This document shows, in pieces, positions 7,421 to 14,053 of a stretch of 16,850 nt of DNA. The translations under genes were made by a program, and so were the position numbers. Position 1 is the stretch's first letter. Each line of letters starts with the position of its first letter. The stretch lies in assembly GCA_031254075.1 (NCBI GenBank), contig JAIRVD010000323.1, positions 1 to 16,850 on the forward strand, written 5' to 3'. The notes under the pieces are model-generated. The model saw only the letters and a list, made by a program, of their open reading frames with translations. It searched no databases and was not told the origin of the DNA. This stretch comes from Clostridiales bacterium. Lineage in GTDB: Bacteria > Bacillota > Clostridia > Lachnospirales > WQUN01.

Positions 7421-8488
7421 TCAGGTTGAAGCGATAACCGATTTGATTACATTTATTACGCCCGCGATTCCGTCGGATAATTTGTGGGCGTTCATTTTTT
7501 CAATATAACTTTCACGCATGTTATAGAGTTCGACAATTTCACTAAATAAAGTTTGCGCGTTCATTTTTTCTTCGGGCAGAATTTTTGAAAAGCCTTGCTT
7601 GAAAAATGATTCCGCGTTTTGAATTTGGTCGCCTCGGCTTTTTCCTTTCGGCAAGGGAATCAGCAGATGCGGCTTTTTTAATGCGAGCAGTTCGAAGATT
7701 GTGTTTGCGCCCGCGCGTGAGATTACGATGTCTGTTGCAGCAAGTATGTCGGGCATGTTGTCGGAAAATTCAATTACGGTGTAGCCGGGCTGAGGCTCGC
7801 CGCAGGAATTTCCCTTTCCGCACAAATGAATTATTCGGAATTTTTCCAAAAACTGCGGCAGCGCCTCACGTACGCAGATATTTATTGCCTCCGCGCCTTG
7901 GCTTCCGCCTGTGATAAGTAAAACGGGTTTTCCGCCCGGTTCGAAGCCGGCTAGCTTGAAGCCGTAAAGTCGGTCGCCCCTTGTGATGCTTTGACGAATC
8001 GGCGTTCCCGTAAGCACGGCTTTTTCGCGGATTTTCGGCGAAAGATATTTCAGCGTTTCTGGAAACGAAACGCAAATTTTTTCCGCGAACGGCATTACGA
8101 TTTTATTAGCAAGCCCGGGCGAAATATCCGACTCGTGAATCACGCTTTTCACGCCGCAAAGCTTCGCCGCCGCAATCACGGGCACAACAACAAACCCGCC
8201 TTTTGAAAAAATTAAATCGGGCTTGATTTTTTTTATTATTTTCATCGCATCGCCGACGCCTTTTGCAACGCGAAAGGTATCCGTAAAATTTTGTAATGAA
8301 AAATATCGCCGCAGCTTTCCGGAAGAAATTCCGTAGTACGGCAATCCTGCGGCTTCGGCAAGACCGCGCTCCATTCCGCCGCGGCTGCCGACGTAATGCA
8401 CCTCAAAATCCTTCAGCTCGGGAAGCAGTGCCAAGCTCGGGATTACATGCCCCGCGCTTCCGCCGCCGGTAAGAATAATTTTTTTCAT
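7421..8488 (-). CDS. murG: MurG-type UDP-GlcNAc:lipid I N-acetylglucosaminyltransferase
   Basis: A GT28-family protein of 355 residues, the usual MurG length. It adds GlcNAc to lipid I to make lipid II on the cytoplasmic face of the membrane. Visible are the N-terminal glycine loop GGGSAGHVIP (8-17), SKGGFVVVPV, HESDISPG, GGSQGAEAIN at the start of the C-terminal domain, and SRAGANTIFELLAL followed by a RGDQIQNAESF segment that contacts the nucleotide sugar. The start is ATG at 8486-8488, with AGGTGA 5 bases before it; the longer frame to 8530 has no such site and would overlap the promoter region. It stands alone, outside a division and cell wall (dcw) cluster. The RGDQ-type signature and isolated position are typical of the extra MurG homologues of Firmicutes, so a second murG may exist elsewhere. 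I did not see a clear terminator after it. Confidence 0.88.
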   Translation of the reverse strand: MKKIILTGGGSAGHVIPSLALLPELKDFEVHYVGSRGGMERGLAEAAGLPYYGISSGKLRRYFSLQNFTDTFRVAKGVGDAMKIIKKIKPDLIFSKGGFVVVPVIAAAKLCGVKSVIHESDISPGLANKIVMPFAEKICVSFPETLKYLSPKIREKAVLTGTPIRQSITRGDRLYGFKLAGFEPGGKPVLLITGGSQGAEAINICVREALPQFLEKFRIIHLCGKGNSCGEPQPGYTVIEFSDNMPDILAATDIVISRAGANTIFELLALKKPHLLIPLPKGKSRGDQIQNAESFFKQGFSKILPEEKMNAQTLFSEIVELYNMRESYIEKMNAHKLSDGIAGVINVIKSVIAST

Positions 8489-8505
8489 GCAATCACCTGT
8501 TTTTC

Positions 8506-8514
8506 TGATATACT
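8506..8514 (+). promoter_or_regulatory. Extended -10 promoter of the M1-like lipoprotein gene
   Basis: TGATATACT fits an extended -10 element (TGn followed by TATACT, 5 of 6). The -35 position is poor, as is common for extended -10 promoters. It lies about 54 bp before the ATG at 8569 and is only one base away from the opposing -10 at 8516-8521. Confidence 0.45.
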
Positions 8515-8515
8515 C

Positions 8516-8521
8516 ATTATA
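8516..8521 (-). promoter_or_regulatory. -10 element of the murG promoter
   Basis: A perfect TATAAT on the minus strand, 27 bp upstream of the murG start, with CTTCCA (3 of 6) at 17 bp as the only -35 candidate. It overlaps the footprint of the opposing promoter at 8506-8514, so the two probably cannot be occupied at the same time. Confidence 0.45.
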
Positions 8522-8568
8522 ACCAATCATTACGGCATTGGAAGCAGTGCGTGTCTGAGGATTTGAAA

Positions 8569-10089
8569 ATGAAAAAATTATTGACAGCTTTAATATTTAT
8601 TTTATTTTTCGCAAGCTGCGGAAACCGCAATGGGCAAATTGAAGACGAAGCGATAATCGAACCGGAAATTAACGGCGGTTATGAAAACATCGTTGAGCCG
8701 GAGCCGGAACGCCCCGCGCCGGAGATTCCGCGTTACAACGAATATCGCGTTTCGTTGGAAATTAATCCCGAGGAACGAACCGTTCACGGGATTTCGGAAA
8801 TTACATTTACAAATCGCAATGATGTTCCGCTCGAAACAATTGTGCTTCGGGCTTATTTGAATGCCTTTGCGGAAGATACCGACGCTCCTGTTTTTTCGGA
8901 GCTTGAATGGCGCGCGTTTCCGAATGGGAGAGATTACGGTTTTCTGGATATCCAATATGCGTTCGTAGACAACGAGCCAGTCGAAATCGAAACTGATGAA
9001 ACGGTTATTACAATAAATTTATCCGCGCCGCTTGAGCCGAATTCTACGGTGCAGTTGCTTTTGCAATACGACGCGCTGATTCCGTTAATTGCACATAACA
9101 CCGGCGGAAACGAAAACGCGTTGTGGTTCGGAATGTTTTTGCCGGTGCTTTCCGTCTTTGACGAAGAAGGAGAAAACGGCTGGCATACAGAACCGTATTA
9201 TCGCGCGGGCAATCCGTTTTTACTTGAAACGGCAAACTACCGCGTGGATGTTACAACGCCGGCGCGTTACGTCGTCGTCGGAACCGGACTTCGCACCGAA
9301 GAAGTCATCGGTGACACCGATACGAAAATTACGCATTTCACCGCGCATCAGGCGCGTGATTTTGCGTTCGCCGTTTCGCCTTATTTTCAGCACGCGTACA
9401 CTTCCACCGAAAGCAGTATTGACATTCATTTGTATTATTACACCGATCCGCTTGCCGTAGACGATGTTTTAACATCTGCGCGCCGCAGCATAGAATTTTT
9501 TGAAGAACATGTCGGAATTTATCCGCTCGGAAAAGTAACAATCGTCGAAACAGAACAAATGCAGGACAGCGTTTCGTTTTCGCAAATTGTTTTTATGGAT
9601 TCGTGGTATCTTACCCGAGGCGGACGCAACAGGGGTCTTGCTCACGGACTGGGCAATCAGTGGTTCGCAAGCGTTGTCGGAACAAATCGCATTTCGGAAC
9701 CGTGGCTCACAAACGGACTTACTCGCTTTGTGCAAGCAGGAATCACCAACGAAACCCCCGAAGAACTTTTCGTGCACATGGAGCGCGATTATGTCTCCAT
9801 CAGCGCAAGCGGAAATCTCATCCTCGCGCGCGGTCTCGACACCTCTTCAACCTGGTCGCACTACGCACACACCCACGGACGAAAAGCCATGCTCATGATT
9901 TACGCCCTCCACCAACTAATGGGCGCAGAACTCTTTTGGGAATTCATTGCCGAATATTATCAAACTTATTCCTTCAATATCGCTACAACGAATGACTTCA
10001 TTGAGTTGGCAGAAACATTCTACGGCGACTCACTCACCGATTTCTTCGGCGAGTGGTTTAACAACGGAACCGTTCCGCCAATGCCGTAG
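8569..10089 (+). CDS. Lipoprotein with M1 aminopeptidase fold, catalytic residues lost (pseudoenzyme)
   Basis: A 506-residue protein. It starts with a lipoprotein signal (MKKLLTALIFILFFASC, lipidated Cys17), then an acidic Pro/Glu-rich linker to about 54, an M1-type N-terminal beta-domain (about 55-275), and a helical peptidase-like domain (about 285-506). The family signature HExxH plus WLNEG is changed: the sequence reads LAHGLGNQWF with HGLGN at 359-363 and WLTNGL at 379-384. So the catalytic Glu is Gly, the second zinc His is Asn, and the third ligand Glu is Asn. The GxMEN/GMEYP loop reads EQMQDSVSF. The frame is intact and the surrounding fold is well kept. This points to a surface protein that may bind peptides or act as a scaffold, not to recent decay. 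The start is ATG at 8569 with GAGG 9 bases before it; a GTG at 8551 is in frame but lacks a ribosome binding site. Confidence 0.85.
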   Translation: MKKLLTALIFILFFASCGNRNGQIEDEAIIEPEINGGYENIVEPEPERPAPEIPRYNEYRVSLEINPEERTVHGISEITFTNRNDVPLETIVLRAYLNAFAEDTDAPVFSELEWRAFPNGRDYGFLDIQYAFVDNEPVEIETDETVITINLSAPLEPNSTVQLLLQYDALIPLIAHNTGGNENALWFGMFLPVLSVFDEEGENGWHTEPYYRAGNPFLLETANYRVDVTTPARYVVVGTGLRTEEVIGDTDTKITHFTAHQARDFAFAVSPYFQHAYTSTESSIDIHLYYYTDPLAVDDVLTSARRSIEFFEEHVGIYPLGKVTIVETEQMQDSVSFSQIVFMDSWYLTRGGRNRGLAHGLGNQWFASVVGTNRISEPWLTNGLTRFVQAGITNETPEELFVHMERDYVSISASGNLILARGLDTSSTWSHYAHTHGRKAMLMIYALHQLMGAELFWEFIAEYYQTYSFNIATTNDFIELAETFYGDSLTDFFGEWFNNGTVPPMP

Positions 10090-10098
10090 ATTTTAAGG

Positions 10099-10194
10099 GC
10101 AACCTCCGAAAACCATCGCTTCGTCCGAATTTCAAACGCGCGTTGAAGCGTTCGCGACGTTTGAAATTCGTCTCAGCGGGTTTTCGGGGGTTGC
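10099..10194. repeat. 96-bp palindromic intergenic element
   Basis: A two-part hairpin. The outer arms (10099-10114 and 10179-10194) pair over 16 bp with one G-T mismatch. The inner arms GAATTTCAAACG (10127-10138) and CGTTTGAAATTC (10158-10169) pair perfectly and extend, past a single bulge, through CGCG/CGCG to a 10-base loop. Unpaired stretches of 12 and 9 bases lie between. No T-tract follows on either side, so a simple intrinsic terminator is unlikely. One arm recurs at 7341-7362, which suggests a dispersed REP- or MITE-like element. It fills most of the gap between the M1-like gene and the first GNAT gene. Confidence 0.7.
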
Positions 10195-10235
10195 TTGAAG
10201 GCTATCACCATATCGGGTACAGAAAGGATTTTTAA

Positions 10236-10712
10236 ATGGAAACAATCATACGACAGGCAACAGATGACGATATCGAAAAATTAATTAAAGCACGGTTCGA
10301 TTATTTCGAAGCGGAAGAATGGGCATTAACACACGAGCAGCGTTCTGAATTTGAAATCACTTTGCGGAAATATTTTTCCGCGAATATCAATAAAAATTTT
10401 TTTGCCGTATTTGTTGAGAGCGGCGGCGAAATTATTTCGGTTGCGTTTTTGTCGATTTCGGAAAAACCGGCGAATTTGTCTTTCCCGACGGGGAAGTTCG
10501 GAGTAATTCAAAATGTTCTGACTTATCCGAAATATCGAAACATGGGTTTTGCAACGCGCGCGTTAAATGTGTTGGTTGAAGAAGCAAAGAGACGCGGGGT
10601 TTCGCAAATCGAACTTATGGCATCAGCACAAGGAAAGCCATTGTATGAAAAACTCGGCTTCTCCGAAGCGAAATCTGAAAAATTCATGGCGATGAGGATG
10701 AATTTATTATGA
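10236..10712 (+). CDS. GNAT family N-acetyltransferase
   Basis: A 158-residue single-domain GNAT protein, a family that transfers acetyl from acetyl-CoA to an amine. The acetyl-CoA pyrophosphate loop (motif A) is visible as VLTYPKYRNMGFATRAL (94-110), with RNMGFA at 101-106 fitting the (R/Q)xxGx(G/A) signature. The C-terminal motif B region has PLYEKLGFSEAKSEKFMAM. The substrate cannot be told from sequence. AAAGGA lies 7 bases before the ATG. The stop overlaps the start of the Nudix gene (ATGA), so this is the first gene of a translationally coupled trio. I found no convincing promoter in 10195-10235; it may depend on read-through from the lipoprotein gene or on a signal inside the palindromic element. 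Confidence 0.85.
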   Translation: METIIRQATDDDIEKLIKARFDYFEAEEWALTHEQRSEFEITLRKYFSANINKNFFAVFVESGGEIISVAFLSISEKPANLSFPTGKFGVIQNVLTYPKYRNMGFATRALNVLVEEAKRRGVSQIELMASAQGKPLYEKLGFSEAKSEKFMAMRMNLL

Positions 10713-11179
10713 AAGAGTATTTGAAAAATTTAAGAAAAATCGTAGGACACATGCCGATTTTAATATGCGGGGCAAGCGTTATCGCAGAAAATTCCGACGG
10801 AGAAATTCTGCTTATTCTGCGCAGCGATAATAAATGTTGGGCATATCCGGGCGGTTCTGTAGACATTAACGAAGTCGTTGAAGACGCCGCAAGACGCGAG
10901 CTGCTTGAAGAAACCGGACTTCACGCCGGCTCGTTGGAATTATTCGGCGTTTTTTCGGGCAAAGAATTATACTATGTATATCCGCACGGCGATGAAATTT
11001 CGAATGTGGACATTGTGTACATATGCAAAGATTTTTGGGGCGAACCCCAAGCGGATTTTATCGAAAGCGACGCTGTGAAATTTTTTTCGCCGGACAATCT
11101 CCCGGGAAATATTTCGCCGCCATGTGTTCCGGCACTGAAAAAATATATAAAGCTAAAAAGTGAGGAAAACCAATGCTGA
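10709..11179 (+). CDS. Nudix hydrolase
   Basis: A 156-residue single-domain Nudix protein. The complete Nudix box GX5EX7REUXEEXGU runs from G49 to L71, with RELLEETGL at 63-71 including the metal-binding Glu residues. The family hydrolyses nucleoside diphosphates linked to another group, for example oxidised nucleotides, nucleotide sugars or NADH. The substrate here is not evident; the region after the box, with VYPHGDEISNVDIVY, resembles small ADP-ribose or dNTP-type members only loosely. It overlaps the preceding GNAT gene by 4 bp and the following GNAT gene by 7 bp. Pairing of Nudix and GNAT genes is common in Firmicutes without a settled role. Confidence 0.9.
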   Translation: MKEYLKNLRKIVGHMPILICGASVIAENSDGEILLILRSDNKCWAYPGGSVDINEVVEDAARRELLEETGLHAGSLELFGVFSGKELYYVYPHGDEISNVDIVYICKDFWGEPQADFIESDAVKFFSPDNLPGNISPPCVPALKKYIKLKSEENQC

Positions 11180-11703
11180 AATTACAGGGCGAAAAAATCT
11201 ATCTCGCGGTAATGGAAAAAGCGGATTGCAGAAAAGTATGGGAAGATTTTGAATTCGATTTTGAAAATCAAACAGAGCCGCTTAATATCGGGCATTCTGT
11301 TGAAAAAGCTGATGAGTGGTTTGACGAAATTCAAAAGCTTCAAGGCAATCAAAACTTGCGTCTCGGAATTTTTTTGAATAACGAAATCATCGGCGATGTT
11401 GCGTTGCAGAATATTGATATCAAAAATCGTTCATGTTCAATCGGAATAGGAATCGCAAAAATTGAAAACAGAAACAAAGGCTACGGAAGAGAAGCAATTG
11501 TTTTAATTTTGAAATACGCGTTTAAGCATTTCGGAATGGAACGAGTTTGTGCAAACTCACTTGAAATAAATATTTCTGCGCAAAAAATACTTGAAAAAGC
11601 GGGCTTCAAATTGGAAGGACGAGAACGTAAAGCCGTTTATTTCGGCGGAAAAAAATATGACAGGATTCATTACGGTTTGCTTGCCGAAGAATTTAAATAT
11701 TGA
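11173..11703 (+). CDS. GNAT family N-acetyltransferase, RimJ/RimL type
   Basis: A 176-residue acetyltransferase of the RimJ/RimL (Acetyltransf_3) subgroup. The first strand region LQGEKIYLAVMEKADC is typical. A central IGIGIAKIENRNKGYGREA segment holds the acetyl-CoA loop RNKGYG (100-105), followed by ALKYAF-like helix ILKYAFKHFG and the late motif AQKILEKAGFKLEGRERKAVYFGGKKYDRIHYGLL, of which the LEKAGF part is a hallmark of the group. These enzymes acetylate N-termini of ribosomal proteins, small amines or antibiotics; this one cannot be assigned. GAGG lies 7 bases before the ATG. It is the last of the trio; its TGA stop overlaps the -35 hexamer of the next promoter. Confidence 0.85.
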   Translation: MLKLQGEKIYLAVMEKADCRKVWEDFEFDFENQTEPLNIGHSVEKADEWFDEIQKLQGNQNLRLGIFLNNEIIGDVALQNIDIKNRSCSIGIGIAKIENRNKGYGREAIVLILKYAFKHFGMERVCANSLEINISAQKILEKAGFKLEGRERKAVYFGGKKYDRIHYGLLAEEFKY

Positions 11704-11728
11704 CATTCGAATATAGTTGATGTAATAA
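11700..11728 (+). promoter_or_regulatory. Promoter of the flavoprotein-marR operon
   Basis: A perfect -35 TTGACA (11700-11705, overlapping the preceding stop codon) is followed after 17 bp by TAATAA (11723-11728, only 3 of 6). The poor -10 suggests a promoter that needs help or is kept low. The -10 lies inside the palindrome at 11708-11752. Confidence 0.5.
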
Positions 11729-11752
11729 CTATTATCACATTAACTATATTCG
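11708..11752. promoter_or_regulatory. 45-bp near-perfect palindrome, probable MarR operator
   Basis: CGAATATAGTT (11708-11718) and AACTATATTCG (11742-11752) are perfect 11-bp outer arms. Inside, ATGT/ACAT and ATA/TAT continue the symmetry, with two mismatches in about 21 bp per arm. It covers the promoter spacer and -10 and ends next to the GGAGGGG of the flavoprotein gene. MarR regulators commonly bind such palindromes at their own operon promoter, and a marR gene is second in this operon. No T-tract follows, so a terminator is less likely. Confidence 0.6.
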
Positions 11753-11761
11753 GAGGGGAAA

Positions 11762-12436
11762 ATGAAAATTTTAATAATTAACGGTAGCCCGAGAACAAAC
11801 GGTGCAACGGGGCAAATTCTTTCAAAAATAAGCGAAACGATTGCGGCGATGGATGCCGGCGCGGAAATTGAATATGTAGAGTTGGCGAAAATAAATATGA
11901 AATTCTGTATCGGATGCGCTTCGTGTTATATCAGCGGCAAATGCCCCGTTGACGACGACCTTGAGACGCTTTCGAAAAAAATTGAAGCCTGCGACGGATT
12001 AATTTTAGGAAGCCCGACTTACGCGAGTAATGTTTCGGGGCAATTTAAAATTTTGATTGACCGCGGGCATTTTGTATTCGAGCAGTTGTTGAAAAATAAG
12101 GCATGTTTTTCTGTTGTAACATATGAAAATTACGGCGGGAAAAAAGCGTTGGCGATTATTAACGATTTAATATGCAAATCGGGCGGAGCGGTCAGCGCGA
12201 AATATATGTTAAAATTGAATCACAACAGCGAAGCGTTAAACGAAAAACGAATTCGCAAAACAGAAAAACTTTGCCGAAAATTTATTTCAAAGGCGAAGAA
12301 AAAAAACCCGTTATCATTGTTTGAAAGAATTTCAAGCTTTATAATATTTCACGCGGGAATTAAGCCGCATGTGATAAAAAACAAATTACGATATCAGGGA
12401 ATCCTGAACAGGTGGGAGAAAAATGTACTCAAATGA
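11762..12436 (+). CDS. Iron-sulfur flavoprotein, NADPH-dependent FMN reductase family (Isf-like)
   Basis: A 224-residue cytoplasmic flavodoxin-fold protein. GSPRTNGATGQ (8-18) is the FMN-phosphate loop. A compact cysteine motif C49-x2-C52-x2-C55-x5-C61 follows, fitting the CX2CX2CX4-7C pattern that binds a 4Fe-4S cluster in the Isf family. GSPTYASNVSGQFKILIDR (about 83-101) is the second flavin-binding region. The C-terminal tail (about 170-224) is lysine-rich. Isf-type proteins pass electrons between ferredoxin and other acceptors and are often linked to oxidative stress; the partner here is unknown, though a ferredoxin is encoded at 14828-14995. GGAGGGG precedes the ATG by a few bases. The gene overlaps marR by 14 bp. 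The operon is likely controlled by that MarR protein through the palindrome in front. Confidence 0.88.
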   Translation: MKILIINGSPRTNGATGQILSKISETIAAMDAGAEIEYVELAKINMKFCIGCASCYISGKCPVDDDLETLSKKIEACDGLILGSPTYASNVSGQFKILIDRGHFVFEQLLKNKACFSVVTYENYGGKKALAIINDLICKSGGAVSAKYMLKLNHNSEALNEKRIRKTEKLCRKFISKAKKKNPLSLFERISSFIIFHAGIKPHVIKNKLRYQGILNRWEKNVLK

Positions 12437-12854
12437 GGACAAATATAACTTGATTTATACAATTAATATGACTTCATCCGCGTTAAAGGACGGATTGCGA
12501 AAAGAATTTTTAAAACACGGCTATGATTTAACCATAGATAACTTCGCGGTTTTATTTCGTTTATGGCAGAAGGAAAATTTAACGCAGCAGCAACTTTGCG
12601 ACTTGACCTGCAAAAATAAATCTAATCTCACGCGAATTTTAGACACGATGGAGAAAAAAAACTTAGTTCGCCGCGTTCCGAATCCTTCCGACCGAAGAAG
12701 CTTCGGCATATCGCTGACCGAATATTCACAATCGCTGAAAGAACCAATCATCGAAATCGCGTTAAAATACAGCGATAAATTTTTCGGCCGAATCGACAAC
12801 GAAGATTTCGAAAATTTAAAAATAATTTTTTCAAAATTTATGGTGTATAATTGA
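12423..12854 (+). CDS. MarR family transcriptional regulator
   Basis: A 143-residue winged-helix regulator. The DNA-binding part spans about 35-105: an ENLTQQQLCDLT helix, the recognition helix CKNKSNLTRILDTMEKKNLV, and the beta-wing RRVPNPSDRRSFGISLTE with the usual DxR motif (S-DRR). Flanking helices (5-35 and 108-140) would form the dimer interface. MarR proteins usually repress and are released by phenolic ligands or cysteine oxidation; the visible cysteines are at residues 59 and 63 near the recognition helix, so a thiol switch is possible but not shown. GGGAG lies 4 bases before the ATG, and the gene overlaps the flavoprotein gene by 14 bp. It probably autoregulates this operon via the 45-bp palindrome at 11708-11752. 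Confidence 0.9.
   Translation: MYSNEDKYNLIYTINMTSSALKDGLRKEFLKHGYDLTIDNFAVLFRLWQKENLTQQQLCDLTCKNKSNLTRILDTMEKKNLVRRVPNPSDRRSFGISLTEYSQSLKEPIIEIALKYSDKFFGRIDNEDFENLKIIFSKFMVYN
12846..12851 (+). promoter_or_regulatory. -10-like TATAAT at the end of marR
   Basis: A perfect TATAAT overlaps the last codons and stop of marR. No good -35 is found at 16-18 bp. If used, the transcript would start just before the terminator hairpin at 12867-12892 and carry it in the leader of the flavodoxin-SCP2 gene. Confidence 0.3.
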
Positions 12855-12866
12855 GAAAAGAAGTGC

Positions 12867-12892
12867 GCAGAGCAAAAACCGCTCTGCTTTTT
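12867..12892 (+). terminator. Intrinsic terminator or attenuator between marR and the flavodoxin-SCP2 gene
   Basis: GCAGAGC and GCTCTGC form a perfect 7-bp stem around a 7-base loop (AAAAACC), followed by TTTTT. The next bases are GGAGGG, the ribosome binding site of the downstream gene, whose ATG is 12 bases past the T-tract. There is no room for a promoter between the hairpin and the gene. Confidence 0.8.
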
Positions 12893-12904
12893 GGAGGGTT
12901 AACC

Positions 12905-14053
12905 ATGAAAATAATTTACATTTACGGAAACATGAAACATTACGACCACGGTCTTGAAAAAATATTGAGCCGCACGAAGAATATTTTTTTTGAGCTGAAC
13001 GTTGAAACGGAAACGATTGATTTGGGAGCGTTGCATCCGCCGCATTATGAGGGCGAAACGATAAAAGCGTTGGACGATGTAATGGAAAAAATGAAAAGCG
13101 CGAACGGAATTGTTTTGGCATGTACAGCGCAATTGTTCGCGCCTACCGCGTTGATGCAAAGTTTTTTTGAATATCTTGAGCATCCCGATTATTCCGGCGT
13201 GTTTGAAAGTAAGCATTGCATGTTGGTCGCGCTTTCGCGAAACGGCGGAGAAAGAACAACACTGCATTATCTTTCGCGAATGGTTAGGAGTATGGGCGGA
13301 TTCGATGTTTCGCAAATCGGTTTACAAACGTCTCATCTGGAAGAAATGCAGGGTGAAACGGGTGAATTCGTTGATTGGGCGACCGAAGATTTTTACCGTG
13401 CGGTTCACAAAAATCGAAAATACATTATGCCGAGTGATTTTTCGCTTGGTGAGTCGATTCCCGTTGCTGTTGATAAAATCGAAATTCCGACAGCGGAGTT
13501 AATTCGCAAAGAAAACATTGAATCGGATTTCATCAAACCGTTCAACGAAATGCAGGAAAAAGAAATCGAAGAACTCTCACAATTGTTTTCAAAAAAATAT
13601 TCAGGCGGCGATTTTTTTTCCGTCAAACCGGACAAACCCGCCGCGCCCGCAATTGCTCCGTCGGAAAAAAAGCCGATTCCGTTAAGCGTGATAAATTCTC
13701 CCGCGAAACCAAAAACGTCTGCCGTCGGAACAGTCGAAGGCTTTACGCAAAATTTGCCCGATTATTTTCAGCCGCAATTATCGGCAGGTTTGCAGGCAGT
13801 CGTGCAAATTAATATCACCGGCAGCGAAAATTTCGACGGCTTTTTGTATATTCACAGCACCGAATGCACTTACACAAAAGGCAACGCGCCGGCGCCCGAT
13901 ATAATCATTATGGCGGACGCAGCCGTTTGGCTCGATGTGTTAAAGAATAAAACCACAGCGCAAAAGGCTTTCATGATTGGCGGAATAAAGGTTCGCGGCG
14001 ACTTCGTGCTACTGACGAAATTCGATTCGATGTTTAAATTTCCGGAATCATAA
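12905..14053 (+). CDS. Flavodoxin-fold / SCP2 sterol-carrier fusion protein
   Basis: A 382-residue protein with no signal or membrane segment. The N-terminal part (about 1-175) has the flavodoxin / NADPH-FMN reductase fold pattern: MKIIYIYGNMK strand, GIVLACTAQLFAPTALMQSFFEYL (the PTY-like loop region, 68-91) and HCMLVALSRNGGERTTLHYLSRMVRSMGG. The usual GSPR flavin-phosphate loop is missing (GNMKHYDHG instead), so flavin binding is uncertain. A charged and proline-rich linker (about 215-280) follows. The C-terminal part (about 283-382) is an SCP2-type lipid-binding domain, with ADAAVWLDVLKNKT and AFMIGGIKVRGDFVLLTKF as hallmark segments. SCP2 domains bind acyl lipids in a hydrophobic tunnel. 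The ATG at 12905 has GGAGGG 6 bases ahead; the longer frame from 12851 crosses the terminator. The stop overlaps the tagA-like start by one base, hinting at a wall-lipid role. That is inference. Confidence 0.75.
   Translation: MKIIYIYGNMKHYDHGLEKILSRTKNIFFELNVETETIDLGALHPPHYEGETIKALDDVMEKMKSANGIVLACTAQLFAPTALMQSFFEYLEHPDYSGVFESKHCMLVALSRNGGERTTLHYLSRMVRSMGGFDVSQIGLQTSHLEEMQGETGEFVDWATEDFYRAVHKNRKYIMPSDFSLGESIPVAVDKIEIPTAELIRKENIESDFIKPFNEMQEKEIEELSQLFSKKYSGGDFFSVKPDKPAAPAIAPSEKKPIPLSVINSPAKPKTSAVGTVEGFTQNLPDYFQPQLSAGLQAVVQINITGSENFDGFLYIHSTECTYTKGNAPAPDIIIMADAAVWLDVLKNKTTAQKAFMIGGIKVRGDFVLLTKFDSMFKFPES

Noticed and set aside
8489..8530. Longer N-terminus for MurG starting at 8530
   Set aside because: The extra 14 residues lie over the promoter -10 and the AGGTGA site; MurG proteins begin close to the glycine loop, as with the ATG at 8488.
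8551..8568. GTG at 8551 as the start of the M1-like lipoprotein
   Set aside because: It would add SEDLK ahead of a standard lipoprotein signal and has no ribosome binding site, while GAGG fits the ATG at 8569.
10099..10194. Palindromic element as an ordinary intrinsic terminator
   Set aside because: No T-tract follows either outer arm, the structure is much longer than needed, and one arm recurs elsewhere.
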